64,000 bases of DNA from Siphonodentalium dalli (GCA_032622095.1 CP136064.1:259949863-260013862); one strand, 5' to 3'. Positions 1-12,816 are shown, counted from the stretch's first letter. The notes: generated from the sequence alone by a model not told the origin. Numbers and translations: made by a program.

Positions 1-480
1 TGATGTGAATTCTTAAACACTACGGTAGGGTGATAAAATATAAATGGAGAATAGTCTTGTTCAAAGTAGTAATTTTTACAAATATTATATCCAAATTGAA
101 AACACACACTGCCATAATGCCATTCTTATATATTAATTAAATCCAGTGACTGCCGATGGCGAAATCGTTTTCGTTAGTTTATTGCCGATAGATGCGTCCA
201 GAATCGAGTAGTAACATTTACAATTGAGCGTAGTTCAGACGATGTTTTCTGTGGAGTGGTAAGGTCGATTTGTTTGAAATTTTCGGCAATGTTACTAGAA
301 TGATATATTCCTCCAGTTGGCATAATGCATGATTACTAACTTACTAGTTTCACACACCCGATTAAGTACATAATATGTCTTTAATTATCAACACTGAAAA
401 CAGAGTGAAAGCATTGTGTTCAAATATTTATTTATGAATTTAGAGCCTAATATCTATTGATTTGCTATGATCTCAGTATA
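1..480. other. Unassigned AT-rich sequence
   Basis: No exon, repeat family or structured element recognised. Confidence 0.5.
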
Positions 481-847
481 AGTGAATGTTCAGACGACCA
501 AGATTCAATTGTAAGTGGAGGACCCGACGAGATCTTGGATAGTTTGTTCACACGATTGCGATGTCGTCATATATTATGATATCGTAGGTTGTTCCTAAAG
601 CATGTGATTGACTACCCTACGGTCATTTCCAGCTACGATTTTTACGTACACAATACTGCGATTACGTCGCAAGTGGAGGTAACCATGCAAGGATACGCCA
701 CGATTTCGAATCTAAATTCAAACAGTGCTTGATATTATTTCTTGACCTACGATTTTGACGTGAGCATGCGCAGTCCAACTACCGGTTACTTCCTACGACG
801 GATATCTTTCCACTTACGATTGTATCGCGGTCGTCTGAATGTTCACT
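481..847. mobile_element. MITE with ~19-bp inverted ends (AGTGAATGTTCAGACGACC)
   Basis: The left end agtgaatgttcagacgacc and the right end ggtcgtctgaatgttcact are near-perfect inverted repeats; similarity continues inward (caattgtaagtgga / tccacttacgattg). 367 bp, no coding capacity. Class not determined; no clear target duplication. Confidence 0.75.
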
Positions 848-848
848 A

Positions 849-1195
849 AGGCCAAAGAAAATTAAATGTGTGGTTGGGGTTACATGTCAGAAATTAGGGT
901 TGGTAGGTAGACTTAAAATGTTTTATTTTGTTTTCTTATTTAGACATACATGTACATGTTGTCTTATCGTTTTTGATGCAATATTAAGCTATTAAGATTA
1001 ATTTTTATTTTCTTTGTATAAACTGTTACAAACACAATTCTTGGACTAAGAAAACTAACCATTCTGAGGCAAGTGTTTTGATTCTTATGAAACATTTTAC
1101 AAAAAAATTATAAATGTTTCTTGAAAAAACATTAAATTTATAGGGTTTTAAATAGGGTCGGTAGGGAAACCCGAACAACAATAATTTTAACCACA
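849..1195. repeat. Interspersed 'ggccaaagaaaattaaat' element
   Basis: Starts aaggccaaagaaaattaaat, contains two 'gggtcggtagg'-type motifs and ends near cccgaacaacaataatt. A sister copy lies at 20,580-20,948. Sharing of both ends shows a dispersed family; the class is unknown. Confidence 0.7.
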
Positions 1196-1449
1196 TCTGC
1201 ATTTGCATGTTTTGAGATACTTCTTACTGGGGTTTAAATGAGCCATATACGTTTAACTTTGAGTTGCATTTAATTATAACAACTTTTTATTACAGACTGC
1301 CGTAAGATTGAAGGAAATGTTGAGACATTCTCGTGCATTCCAAAAGACACTCAACATCAAGCAGCGACTGAAAAACTTGCAACCTGCCAACTCATAAACT
1401 AATTAAAATAAATAGCCTTTGTTGATTTCCAAGTTTATATGCGACTACT

Positions 1450-2088
1450 TACTCGTATTTAAATTCGCGCAGTACTATTTTTCACTCAGTTTTAAATTTG
1501 CACACTTTGCCATGCTGCACGAATTCAAAACTGCCAAAAATATTTTAGAAAAGGTCCTGTGTTTGATGACAGTGTCAGTTCTTAATGTGTGTAGTAAAGA
1601 CAATAACGACGTAAATTTACCATTAGAACATGACGGTATTATAATTTTGTAAGATGGGTAAATATGATCCAAGTAATTATTCTGATATTTAAACAGTTAT
1701 GAGGATCATTGAATTGAGCTCGAAAGTAAAACCAAAACCACGTAGGCTGCTGACTTCCAAAAAAAATGCGTGTATTTTAAATAGTTGGGTTCACATAAAT
1801 AACCCAGAATGTTGTACGACTACGGCGCCACTCCATGCAGGGTTGTGGGTATGGAGACGTGCGTTCATGCACCTTCAAGATTATACAATTATTTATCACT
1901 TTATATGCGTATTGAGATTGGTTGCCCAAAAATGAATGTAATCGATCCAATCTTCCGTAATACATGTTTATGTAACTCACAAAGTGGTTTGGTATCAATT
2001 CAGGAGTCGTACTATTTTTCACTCAGTTATAAATTCGCGCACCGATGGGTGCACGAAAAATAGTAATGCAGGAATTTAAATACGAGTA
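1450..2088. mobile_element. Non-autonomous element, ~38-bp terminal inverted repeats
   Basis: Left tactcgtatttaaattcgcg...tactatttttc and right gaaaaatagta...ggaatttaaatacgagta are inverted repeats with a few mismatches; a further internal copy of tactatttttcactcagtt occurs near 2,010. 639 bp. The small ORFs inside have no recognisable product. Confidence 0.65.
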
Positions 2089-2362
2089 GATATCCAATAG
2101 GATATTATGTATCAATGGAAAAATCCTCAAGAGACAATAGACTGAATACCACAAAATATGATATGGATCAGGGATCAGTCTGCAGGTTTAACATTGGGAG
2201 AAGTCACATCTCCCTGTTTGATTATTAGGGAGAAGTGGATTGTTATGAGGGAGAAGTCATAATATAACACCCCAACATCAGCATTCTATGATTCAATAAG
2301 TATTATGCAATTAGTATTGTAATTAGCAAATACAGTTTAAAAGGTTAAATATGCTGTGGGGA

Positions 2363-2832
2363 CATATGTGACCCGCCATATCAAATCCAGTCGGAAGTCG
2401 GGATTTTTTTACCCTGTGCCAATGCATTCTCTTATATATGCGAGTCGACCATAGGTCGCCTCGCATATATAAGAGAATGCATTGGCCTAACAATTTATTA
2501 TATCATTTTTTTTAAATAAATGTTTCTGACAATTTTTAGGACATAAAATAAAAAAAACATCCATTACCCTGCAGGGAGCCCCACACATATATAGAAGCAT
2601 ATAGAAGAGTGTTGTCTGCTCATGTTTGTCTGGGGCTCTGTATGGGTGAAATTATAAAATTGTTAAAGAATACAAGAAAAAATTATTAAAATTGTAAAAA
2701 ATTGTTAGGCCAATGCATTCTCTTATATATGCGAGGCGACCTATTGTCGACTCGCATATATAAGAGAATGCATTGGCACAGGGTAAAAAAATCCCGACTT
2801 ACGACTGGATTTGATATGGCGGGTCACATATG
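2363..2832. mobile_element. Composite foldback element: palindromes inside inverted repeats
   Basis: Outer inverted repeats catatgtgacccgccatatc ... gatatggcgggtcacatatg enclose two copies of a ~69-bp palindrome (gccaatgcattctcttatat ... atataagagaatgcattggc) at about 2,420-2,486 and 2,706-2,777, separated by an AT-rich spacer with 'gttaaagaatac'. The whole interrupts an 'agggagaagtc' repeat (2,170-2,280 and 2,850-2,910). Confidence 0.8.
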
Positions 2833-2946
2833 CATACTTGTATATGAGAGAGAGAAGTCAAGTGACACAATTTAGGGAGAATATATCTCCCAAGTCGCCC
2901 TCAAGGCTGGAACCTGATATGGATGTGGATATTTTCTTGAGGACTA

Positions 2947-3604
2947 CAGTAATGCCCTAAATAATCGACTCCTTAACCACTGCAGAATTATGGGTAACTT
3001 TTCAGGATTTAGTCGGAAATATGGCTTGTTGTCATTCATCGAAAATCTCTAAGTGTTACCTATAATTCTGCTGTGGTTAAAGGCACGTGAGGCCTTAGTT
3101 GTCGAATATATTCATATTTGTTCTAATCACCGTAAACAGAAAAACATTAAAATGCATACAGTTTCGTTCATATATACCATGACCATCGCGTAAACAGCAT
3201 GTTATCACAAAGACCTACTATATTTTACCTAAGCAAGAGCCTGATTGTGTTATAGAAGACAGCACAATGCTACTGGCTAATCACACACAAATGGCATAAA
3301 CGCTCTTTATTAGTTCCATATCAGGAATTCACCAACAAAGAACGCTCTTTATGTTTACCATCATAATATAAACAAACACCCGAAAAGTAACTTTTTATGC
3401 TTTTGTTTACATAACAATGGTCAAACAGATGACAATAACATACTGTTTATGTGATATTTCTTATTTGTATACGGACAAAGTCTGTCTACATGTTGATGTT
3501 CTTTCTGTTTGTGGCGGTTTTTGACGGGTGTAAATATTTTCACAGGATACCCACCGCCAAGGCCAAACGTACCTTTAAGGAGTCGATTACTTAGGGCATT
3601 ACTG
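2947..3604. mobile_element. TA-flanked CAGTAATGCCC element (Tc1/mariner-like MITE)
   Basis: Begins TA-CAGTAATGCCCTAA and ends TTAGGGCATTACTG-TA. Just inside each end lie inverted 'gactccttaaccac' / 'aaggagtcgatt' blocks; the left arm carries a further hairpin (cagaattatgggtaac ... gttacctataattctg). TA flanks and CAGT ends suggest a Tc1/mariner-type origin (inference). Compact relative at 28,290. Confidence 0.65.
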
Positions 3605-3606
3605 TA

Positions 3607-4492
3607 TACATGTATTGATACTCAATTTTTGGGAAAAACTGGATAAACGTCAATGTATAGAAACATTGAAAATTGAATTTCAGCTTTAGATTTGCCACGA
3701 TCTTATGATCGAAATAAACCACTTTATTATAGACAAACAATGTAACCAATCTTCAGTTTTGTCTGTACTTTATTCACAAAAAAGCTGTTTGAAGTCTTGA
3801 ATTTTATAAAAATTATCTTGTTGTTGTAAATGTGGCCTGAAAGTGCTAGACAATTTTTAAATATAACCAATCATTATGCTGTGTTTGTGATTGTTATCGG
3901 CTTTTTAAAGAAATTGGATTCTGCCTTCTAATGAGCTGTTGTGTGCACCACCAATGATATAGCACCGAGTCTGAGACAATTAAATGAAGGGAATCCCATC
4001 AATACAGAAATGGAATCTCATTCACAGTCTGACAGACGTAAATCTGTGGATATTATCATTGGTTTTGAAGAGACTGCTCAGCGTCGTCTAAAGCTCTTTC
4101 CATTGATTTGTAATGTTCTGTATTTATTTTTGTTATTACATCCCAATGTACTTTGAAACTGACATTTTAAACCCTTCATCTTCATCTAACAAACTGTCTA
4201 TCCAATTAGATCCGCTAAATACCCGATGGATTAGTCAATATGGCTCCATGGTAAGGTAATTCAAAATATACCTACACGGAAGATTTCTAAACATATTCGT
4301 CGATATAGTCCTGAAAATACGTGTTTTGTTTCTTAAATTTGAGATTGTTTCATTTATGTATGTTCAATATAAAGGTTGTATAAAAATTGCAACTGAGAGA
4401 GACCATGGCAAGAAAATCTAGAGCTGTCGTCACTCTAAAACGTTTATGATACTATATCATTTTGATGACTAAAATAAGAGAACGCAGTCTGT
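3607..4492. other. Unassigned intergenic or intronic sequence
   Basis: No exon recognised. 4,268-4,380 (acacggaagatttctaaaca; cgtgttttgtttcttaa) resembles 54,330-54,430, so it is partly an old dispersed repeat. Confidence 0.45.
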
Positions 4493-5254
4493 TTAACTCT
4501 TCTAAGACTTCCTGAAATTTTGTGACAACCTGTGCCAATGCATTCTCTTATATATGTGAGTCTCCCATACATAGCCTCGATACATAAGAGAATGCTAAGA
4601 GAATGCATTGGCCTAACAGTATTTACCTTGACCTTGAACCATGCAAAATCTTAAAGATGTGAGGCTCCCTATGGTTTTATAGAGCCCATATACAAAATGA
4701 GCAGGTGATGCCACAGTGTCCTGGGCCCACAAACAAGGTACCCCGCCTTGCTCACCGGAAGCTTATATTATGCTAATGATGAACAGACAGTCTGCCGTAG
4801 GAGCAGTTTTAGCCAGTCAAAAATAAAATTAGTGTAAATAAAATTGTAGAGAATCCTGAATATCATGAATTGATTACATGATGGTATACACTTACAAAGC
4901 CCAAAATTTACAACTATAAATTCAACAACAGTCGTAGTCAGGTTATATTGTTTACATAAACATCGGAGGTGCCCTTGTTGTTAGCGGGAGTTATCGGAAT
5001 CCACCGAGATCGCATACATTCCTATATTTTACATATTTCCGCGTTATCATATGCGTATTTTACATATTAAATATAGTATACACAAATTATGGCATACAGG
5101 TGAGACATAAAAATCTCTCGCGGAAAACAGACGCAAACAGGCGGACGGGCGGACTGACTAAACGGCAGACATGGGAGCCTCACATCTTTAAGAGAATGTA
5201 TTGGCACAGGATATTTAAAGCTGTACCAGCGCAGCTCCGTCATGAAATGGTTAA
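4493..5254. mobile_element. TTAA-flanked 'gcattctcttatata' element, degraded
   Basis: Starts ttaactcttctaagacttcc with a worn palindrome around 4,540-4,612, holds 'ttaccttgaccttg' and ends accagcgcagctccgtcatg...ttaa. Other copies of this family (TTAACCCTTCCATGACTGGA left end; CAGCGCAGCTCC right end) lie at 18.5, 20.5, 23.5 and 62.1 kb. Confidence 0.55.
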
Positions 5255-5325
5255 GGTGAGAGCTGCAGATCCTCGATGACCTAATCTAAGTTTCTGAGGT
5301 ATGGGTAGTACAAGTTTAATTTATG

Positions 5326-5786
5326 TTAAAGGTACTCAATCCGATAAGGCCCTCATAAATTACTATTTCTATGGCTTCGGGGATACAAAATAATTGATTC
5401 GAGTCGAGGAATCAACGCTCAGAGTGATCAGATATCAATTTTTGAAGTTTTGTTATTTCTATTTTTTCTGGCCCAGAAACACGCCGTCAAAATGATTGTC
5501 TCAGTCAAAATTGCGTAATTAATACACTTGATTTTAGAGTTATCCATCTTCGTCTGTTTGAATAAGGTGTTTCTGTGGAAATTATTAGTACACATCTCGA
5601 GAAAATTACAAACTTAGGGGCAATTATTAGTACACATCTCGAGAAAATTACAAACTTCAAAAATCAATATCTAATAACTCTGAGCTTTGATGGATGGGTT
5701 CCTCGATTCAAATCAAATATTTTTTACCCCCCGAAGCCAAAGAAATAGTAATTTTAGGGGTGCTTAATCGGATTGAGTACCTTTAA
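5326..5786. mobile_element. TTAA-flanked element with GGTACTCAATCCGAT ends
   Basis: Inverted ends ttaaaggtactcaatccgat / atcggattgagtacctttaa, with inverted subterminal blocks (ttcggggataca / accccccgaagccaaagaaa). A 42-bp direct duplication (ttattagtacacatctcgag) lies in the middle. TTAA flanks suggest a piggyBac-type origin (inference). Confidence 0.75.
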
Positions 5787-5904
5787 ATTCTTCACAAAAT
5801 ATGCCATGTTATTAGGAGTAACCAGATTATGTTCGTGTTTGTTTATGCTCAGAGAAGACCCCGAACTGTTATGAAGATGCGAAGTCAAATGAGTTCGTAT
5901 TCTT

Positions 5905-6119
5905 TTAACCCTTTCAGTGCCAAGTCCGATTTTTTTATCAACCATTATTTCCTTGATCATTTTTCAAATTTATTGATTATAATAATGTGATACATTAATG
6001 GAAAGAGCTCTTAGAGCTCTTTCCATCAATGTATCACATTATTATAATCAATAAATTTGAAAAATGATCAAGGAAATATGGGTTGATACAAAAATCGGAC
6101 TTAACACTGAAAGGGTTAA
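5905..6119. mobile_element. Near-perfect palindromic TTAA MITE (CCCTTTCAGTGCC)
   Basis: 215 bp that fold into one long hairpin: ttaaccctttcagtgccaag ... cactgaaagggttaa, with the turn at gagctcttagagctc (6,006-6,020). TTAA flanks and CCCTTT ends fit piggyBac-like MITEs. Same family at 12,458 and 18,294. Confidence 0.85.
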
Positions 6120-6304
6120 AATTATGTAAACATTGTGATAAAATATACTTTTCACATTAATTTTCACATTAAATTACTACTTTCGGTTTACAACTCTTGT
6201 GGAATTCAGAACAAATGTAATGTTTTCAATGGAATAACCCGTGTTACTTTCACAATTGCGACTTTTTATTACCGTCATTTGTTATTTTAGATGAGCGGGT
6301 AATT

Positions 6305-6558
6305 CAAGCCTTGAAATAGTGTGTCTGTCATTTGCAGAATGAGGTCCCCAGAGGGTGAATTTAGTGATGCTACCCCGCATAGCAGGCTAGCATCACCAAA
6401 TTCACCCTCTGGGGACCTCATTCTGCTTACACCTCAGCAGAATGAGGTTCCCAGAGGGTGAATTTGGTGATGCTAGCCCGTTATGCGGGGTAGCATCACT
6501 AAATTCACCCTCTGGGGACCTCATTCTGCAAATGACAGACACCCTATTTCAAGGCTTG
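6305..6558. mobile_element. hAT-like palindromic MITE, 254-bp form
   Basis: Ends CAAGCCTTGAAATAGTG / ATTTCAAGGCTTG, flanked by the perfect 8-bp duplication gggtaatt (6,297-6,304 and 6,559-6,566). Each arm is itself palindromic around 'ccccagagggtgaatttagt'. The 8-bp duplication points to the hAT superfamily. Confidence 0.9.
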
Positions 6559-6795
6559 GGGTAATTTATGCATCAAGTCAGGTATAGCAGAGTAAGGTAA
6601 CTGTACACTTAGACGTAAACCAGTATTATCCCAACCGATGTCACTAACTTGTTTACGTCTGAGGAAACTTAGACTACGGTCTGGGCAAACAAATCTTTGG
6701 AGCCATGTGACAATTCAGCACAATTAATATCCTCCCCTAACTATGCCTCATCTTAAATCATATCACGTTTGCCACTTCACATTTTAATATTAGAT

Positions 6796-7045
6796 CATCA
6801 AAGCTTGTTTTTGTTAACATCTCCTCATACAGGAATGTGGTGACAGAGGGGTTTGTGGGGTGGGGTGGGTGTCTCAAAATGCTGAGCAAAAATAGATCGA
6901 AATTGTTCTGATGGTTTGAGTTTCCAACTAATATCTACAAGTCTGGATATAGTGTGTCTGACATTTGCAGAATGAGGTCCACCAGAGGGTAAAATTAGTG
7001 ATGCTATCCCGCACGGCAGGCTAGCATCGGAAATACGTTACCCTC
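6796..7045. repeat. Segment duplicated at 7,336-7,580, with partial hAT MITE
   Basis: atcaaagcttgtttttg...acatctcctca...gaatgtggtgacagaggg...gtctcaaaatg is repeated in order about 540 bp to the right. Each copy runs into a left half of the CAAGCCTTG family; this one breaks off near 7,040. Confidence 0.75.
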
Positions 7046-7477
7046 CCAATACCGTCTATGGTTAGATGTCATACCGATGCGCCATACATAGGAACAAAGT
7101 TCAAGGATTTAAATCTGAATTACTGTATAAAAATGAACATATATCAATTTATCCATATTTACTTGTAAGTCACTGGGAGTGCATATGGTGTACGAAAGAC
7201 GTGTAACTGAAGTGAGTGAGATGTGAGCGAATTGGAAGAATGTCACTTGATCTATAATAATATGTAGCTATGTTTATATTTACATTCATTCATTGATGTC
7301 TGTTTATTCCATTAAACCAATAAAATTTGTTTTATCAAAGCTTGTTGTTTTCGGTAACATCTCCTCAACCAGGAATGTGGTGACAGAGGGTTTTGTGGGG
7401 TGGGGTGGGTGTCTCAAAATGTTGACCAAAAATAGATTGAAATTGTTCAGATTGTTTCAGTTTCCAACTAATATCTA

Positions 7478-8107
7478 CAAGCCTGGAAATAGTGTCTGAC
7501 ATTTTCAGAATGAGGTCCCCAGAGGGTGAATTTAGTGATGTTATCCCGAACAGAAGGCTAGCATCACCAAATTCACCCTTGCTAATCTCATTCTGCTTAG
7601 ATCTCATCTTCTATGAAGTATCTATAGTCTCAAATTAACATTGTTTATATTTACTTTTTCCCCTCTTTTCAGTTTCTATATTCCCTAATTTGCAGAAGAT
7701 GAAATGCATAATCGAGGTGACTAATGGGTGAACATCACCAACTTCAACTGGGGAACTTCAATCTGATCCTAGGTCTTCCACAGCAGTTGAGGCCTAAACA
7801 GAGGGTGAATTTGGTTATGTTAGCCTGCCGTGCCAGCTAGCGTCACTAAATTCACCCTCTGGGGACCTTGTTCTGCAAATGACTGGCACACCATCGCCAA
7901 ATTAGCAGACGACACATTGCATAATCGAGGTTCCCGATGGGTGTACATCACAATATTCACCATTTGGGAACTTCAATCTTTGTCTATGTCTCCCATAGCA
8001 GATGAGGCCATGCAGAATGAGGAACAATGCTTTGCAGGATAGCATCACTAAATTCACCCTCTGGGGACCTTATTCTGCAAATGACAGGCACAGTATTTCA
8101 AGGCTTG
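7478..8107. mobile_element. hAT-like MITE, long and rearranged form
   Basis: From caagcctggaaatagtg to tatttcaaggcttg, with repeated internal 'gagggtgaattt' palindromes and the internal block 'gaagatgaaatgcataatcg' also found at 22,850 and 45,690. No matching 8-bp duplication, so it may be two elements or a rearranged one. Confidence 0.7.
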
Positions 8108-8230
8108 GTTTCCAACTAATATCTAGCATAAATTAAGATTCATATATTTAGTCAAATCAATTGGAAATTATCCAACCATAGGAGGTGCCAGGTTGGAAAT
8201 TTCTAACAAATTTGGAGGTAGCAGTTGGAA

Positions 8231-8830
8231 ATGAAAGTGTCAATGACACTGTAGCTCAACTTGGGAAGGAGTTCATTTTTTTCTGAGCAATGAATAGAAT
8301 GATAAAGAAGAAGCAAAGTAAACTAGAGGTCACCCCGAAAATCCATATGAAGTTTGGTGATGATCGGATGAGGGATGTGGTCTGCAGGGTGCGCCAAAGG
8401 ATTTAGTCATACAATGAGTAAATTCCAAGATGGCCGCAGGCAGCCATGTTTTTCAACGAATTTCAATCAAAATAGGAGGCTCCCATCTAGAGATCACCTG
8501 AAGATCCATAAGAATTTTGGTGATGATCAGATGAGGGATGTGGTCTGTAGGGTGTGCCAAAGGATTTAGTCATACAAAGAGTAAATTCCAAGATGGCCTC
8601 TGGCAGCCATGTTTTCAACGAATTTCGGTCAAAAAAGGAGGCTTCCATCTAGAGATCACCCCGAAGATCCATATGAAGGTTGGTGATGATCAGATGAGAG
8701 ATGTGACCTGTCGGGTGTGCCGAAGAATTTAGTCATATAAAGAGTAAATTCCAAGATTGCTGGCGACGGCCATATTTTCATTGAAAATTGTTCAAATTCG
8801 ATAGCTCCCATCTACAGGTGATCACAATCA
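8231..8830. mobile_element. Pearl-like element with ~164-bp tandem core
   Basis: Starts gtgtcaatgacactgtagct, then three ~164-bp tandem units marked by gagatcacc...atgaag...ggtgatgatc...aagatggc. The small ORFs across the units are repeat translation. The start is shared with 29,031 and 31,364. Confidence 0.75.
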
Positions 8831-8954
8831 TGCCTGCAAAATTAAACGAGAGGCCGATCACGATCGGCAAATGTTTAACCCATACCTTGGCGATAGCGAT
8901 TAGCTATTTTCATAAATCCTTACACCAACCTTTTCTACAATTCACACCTTACTA

Positions 8955-9386
8955 TTAAAGGTACTCAATCCGATTAAGCACCCCTCAGTTACTATTTATT
9001 TGGCTTCGGGGGTAAAAAATATTTGCTTTGAATTGAGGAACCCATTCATCAAGGCTCAGAGTGAGCAGATATCAATTTTGTAAATCTATTATTTTTCACC
9101 ACCTAGAATATATTTAGTGGCCCAATAAAAGTCGATGAGAAGCAGATGATGATGGATAACTCTAAAATCAAGTGGCCTTTTTGTGTCAGATATTTGACAA
9201 ACCGGCAAAATTTCATTGTACAAATTGTTGATAAATAACAGGTTTTGGGCAATTTTATAGTGGACTGTGGATAGCATTATTTTTGGGCAATTAGTTGATT
9301 CTGATAACTGAAGCGGCTTTTAAAAAAAATTGTGTTGTTGGAATCTGATAATATGGGGACCATCGAATCGGATTGAGTACCTTTAA
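8955..9386. mobile_element. TTAA-flanked GGTACTCAATCCGAT element, second copy
   Basis: ttaaaggtactcaatccgat ... gaatcggattgagtaccttt plus aa; same family as 5,326-5,786, with a different middle. Confidence 0.75.
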
Positions 9387-10640
9387 GTTCAAAAGTGGCA
9401 TAAGACTTATTGGGCACCTTCCTTTTGAACATGGATATGGCATTCGATTTCAACGTATTAGGTCACTCTAAAATAGATGTGATAAAGCTAACTAAGCTCA
9501 GTCCATAGTCAGGCAGAAGCACCATACATAACAGTTAAAGATAAAATATTTATAATTTTGGTAAAATATGATTGATAATGATTGGATATAACATATTTTA
9601 ATGCATAATTATGAGATAACTAGAAGTGAGATATGAGAATGGTCAGATTGAAGATATTAGAGTTATTACATTGGATAGCACACTGTATGTCTATGGAATG
9701 GGTGGGTTAATTTTATTCTAAGCTGATCATTGGAAAGATACAAGTCTAAAAACAGCAGAAATATAATTAAAATTAGGGTTATTATTTTCAAAATCATTCA
9801 ATCGATACCAAAATCTATTGTGAAGAATGTGTCATGATTAACCTGGGTGTGATTATAAGAGTGATTGGGTTAAAAATGTTAAGTTATCACATTGTGTCAA
9901 CAGGATTTTTGGAGAATGTTAATATTATAAACCAAATGACCCTCTCTATGCAGGTTAGGGGTGTGTTATTATAAACTATGACATGAAATATAAACATAAT
10001 CATTGACAAATATTTGAGTTATCTAATCAGATAGCAAGGGATTAATCTTATCCACACTAATGAACTGAGCAACACAAAATAGTATATAAAAGCATGTAAT
10101 TGGATTTAGAAGCCCATACAATAAGTCAGTCTCAAGAATACAAGCAACGTTATTATTATCCTGCACCCCAAATGCAATAGAGGGAATTTCAAAATAAGAC
10201 ATTTCCTCTAATGATAAATATTCAATCGGTGGTTTTTAGAAATCCTTACTGAACCTGGCTCGAAGTGTAAGTTATAATTTAATATCTGCCTATCGGATAT
10301 CATGTGTCTATGGAATGGGTTAATTTTAATCCCAAAATCCATGCAAGTGAAAAGTGGATCACCGTCAACCTGGATATAGAATCAGAGAACGATCAAATGA
10401 AAAGCATCAAAACCATATGATGTGTGGAGAGGGTTATTTATTTCTATGATAAGATAGTGTCTCAACAGCTGCTAGCTGGCCATATGTACTGGTGTATTAT
10501 GTCAATAAACTGTACTGATCCATAGCTAAATATAGAATCTTATAATTCACTGCTGTGTGATTGTGAGTTCTCTCTCAGAGCTAAACTGATATCACTGGTA
10601 ATTAATTGTAGACTGCTTTGGTTATCTGTTCAATTCTTAG
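9387..10640. other. Unassigned AT-rich sequence
   Basis: No exon, palindrome or clear repeat recognised; very AT-rich with no long open frame. Confidence 0.5.
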
Positions 10641-11035
10641 TTGAAAAAGGGCCATAACTCTGGTATAAAATATTGGATCTAACCCATATTCAAACTCGAT
10701 CTGTATTTTGAGTTGATAAACTCACATACCAAATTTGGTTCCTATCAGTTGAAAAATTGTTGATTTATCAAAGCATGCATGAATTCTAAGTAAAAAAAGG
10801 GCCATAACTCCGTAAAAAAAAACTCGGATCAAACCCATATTTGAAATCGATCTGTATTTTGGTCTGAGAAACTCATATACAAAATTTGGTTGTGATCAGT
10901 TAGAAAATGTTGAGTTATCGCACCATGCGTAAAGTGTCTACGGACGGACAGACAGACGGACGACGAGTGGTCAATCTGGACGTCGACATTATGTGTACTT
11001 TGGTATGGGTACACATAAAAATGATTCGGCCATAA
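10641..11035. repeat. 'gggccataactc' dispersed repeat, two tandem copies
   Basis: Two ~165-bp copies (gggccataactctggtaaaa; gggccataactccgtaaaaa), each with 'tctgtattttg...aaactca..taccaaatttggtt', ending in a GACGGACAGACAGACGG tail. The same repeat occurs at 12.2, 31.5, 41.7 and 45.0 kb; such repeats are common in mollusc DNA. Confidence 0.75.
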
Positions 11036-11039
11036 ATAC

Positions 11040-11860
11040 GGTCTATAGGGTGTGAAGATTTCAAATAAAAATCAATGATGGCTGCTGGTGGCCATGTTTT
11101 TCATCAATATTCATAATAATTTGATATCTCCCATCTATAGATCACCCTGAAGATACATATGAAGTTTGGTGAAGATCGATGAGAACTGCGGCCTGTAGGA
11201 CGTGCCGAAGGAAATTGTTGATGCACAGACGCATGCACGGACGACGGATGCCAACCCATGGCAATAGCTCAAATTTTACATTGTAAAGTTGAGCTAAAAT
11301 GATCCAACCAAAACTACGGGCTGTAGGGTGTGTCAATGGATTCAAATTTGAAATCCAGATTGGCTGCTGGCGGCCATATTTTTCATCGAAATTCAGATTT
11401 TTTTTATAGCTCCCATCTATAGGTCACACTGAAGCTACATATGAAGTTTGGTGAAGATCGGATGAGGGATGCATCCTGTAGGGTGTGCCGAAGGAAATTG
11501 TTGATGCACGGACACACACACAGATGACAACCCATGGCAATCGTTCTAACTTTACCTTTTAAAGTTCAGCTAAAAATGATCCGGCCATAAATATGGGCTA
11601 AAGGGGGTGCCGATGGATTCAAATTTGAAATCCAAGATGGCTGCTGGTGGCCATGTTTTTCATCAAAATCCGGAATTTTTTTATAGCTCCCATCTATAAG
11701 TCACCCTGAAGCTACACATGAAGTTTGGTCAAGATCGGATGAGGCCTGTAAGGTGTGTCGAAGGAAATTGTGGACGGACGGATGCATGCATGGATGACGG
11801 ACGCCAACCCATGGCAATACCTCAAACTTTACTTTGTAAAGTTGACCTAAAAATCCAACT
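11040..11860. mobile_element. Pearl-like element, ~282-bp tandem units
   Basis: Three units spaced 280-284 bp (marker 'ctcccatctata' at 11,128, 11,410 and 11,687). Each unit ends with an ACGG-rich tract, 'aacccatggcaat' and a small palindrome (tttac..tgtaaagttgagct). Core plus ACGG tract plus terminal palindrome fits pearl-type elements of bivalves (from memory). Confidence 0.7.
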
Positions 11861-11951
11861 TAAGAGGGGTGGGGTGCAAATGAAGTTCCCCAGATTTAGG
11901 AAATTTGCTCAAGGGGGTGGGTGGGTGCAACAGAGACCAGGCAGAACAAAG

Positions 11952-12340
11952 TAAAATGCAGAAGATGTAGCTCATCATAAACTTCGTAGCAAAGCGCAAT
12001 TTGCCATTTCAAAAAGTGTTCAATATGATTAGAATATGTAGATACAGTAAGAATGTACATTTTAACAAGAGCATCGCGAGGGTGTGGCAAAATACGCCCT
12101 TTAGCCATTTCGATTTGTACTACCGCAAAATAAAATAATACTTTGAGCTTACATTTGAAGAAAATCTTATATATTTCAATGCCAAATGCTGTCAAATTCT
12201 AAGTCGAAAAATGGCCGTAACTCTATGTAAAAATAATTAGACAGAAACTATATTCGAACTTGGTCTGTAGTTTTAGCTGGGAAATACACATACCAGCTTT
12301 GTTTCAGATCAAATAATTGTTTAGGCATGCAAAGTTAGTT
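11952..12340. repeat. Dispersed repeats ('gcagaagatgtagctcatca', 'gcatcgcgagggtgtggc')
   Basis: 11,957-12,053 recurs at 12,899-12,996, and an inverted relative lies at 55,970-56,060. It is followed by 'caagagcatcgcgagggtgt' and a 'ggccgtaactc' unit. Confidence 0.65.
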
Positions 12341-12457
12341 CCAGTTTCTCAGGCCAATTCATTTTGATAACCATGTGAGCATGTGCAGTTATATTTAAAT
12401 TTTTATTTCTGGGGCACATGACGAATCATCCCACCTCTGCATCGGCAAGTTCTGGGT

Positions 12458-12627
12458 TTAACCCTTTCAGTGCCAAGTCCGATTTTTTTATCAACCCATA
12501 TTTCCTTGATCATTTTTCAAATTTATTGATTATAATAATGTGATACATTGATGGAAAGAGCTCTAAGAAAAATTATCAAGGAAATATGGGTTGATACAAA
12601 AATAGGACTTGGCACTGAAAGGGTTAA
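12458..12627. mobile_element. CCCTTTCAGTGCC palindromic MITE with internal deletion
   Basis: TTAA-bounded copy of the family at 5,905; most of one hairpin arm between the turn and 'atcaaggaaatatgg' is missing (170 bp instead of 215). Confidence 0.85.
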
Positions 12628-12665
12628 TTTCAGTTGTCCGTGGCTAATTTTTCTCCAAAAGAAGT

Positions 12666-12816
12666 CAAGCCTTGAAATAGTGTGTCTGTCATTTGCAGAA
12701 TGAGGTCACCAGAGGGTGAATTTAGTGATGCTACCCCGCATAGTGGGCAAGCATCACCAAATTCACCCTCTGGGGACCTCATTCTGCAAATGACAGACAC
12801 ACTATTTCAAGGCTTG
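12666..12816. mobile_element. hAT-like MITE, 151-bp form
   Basis: Same ends as 6,305, flanked by the perfect 8-bp repeat aaagaagt (12,658-12,665 and 12,817-12,824). The central 103 bp of the 254-bp form are absent, leaving a single palindrome. Confidence 0.9.
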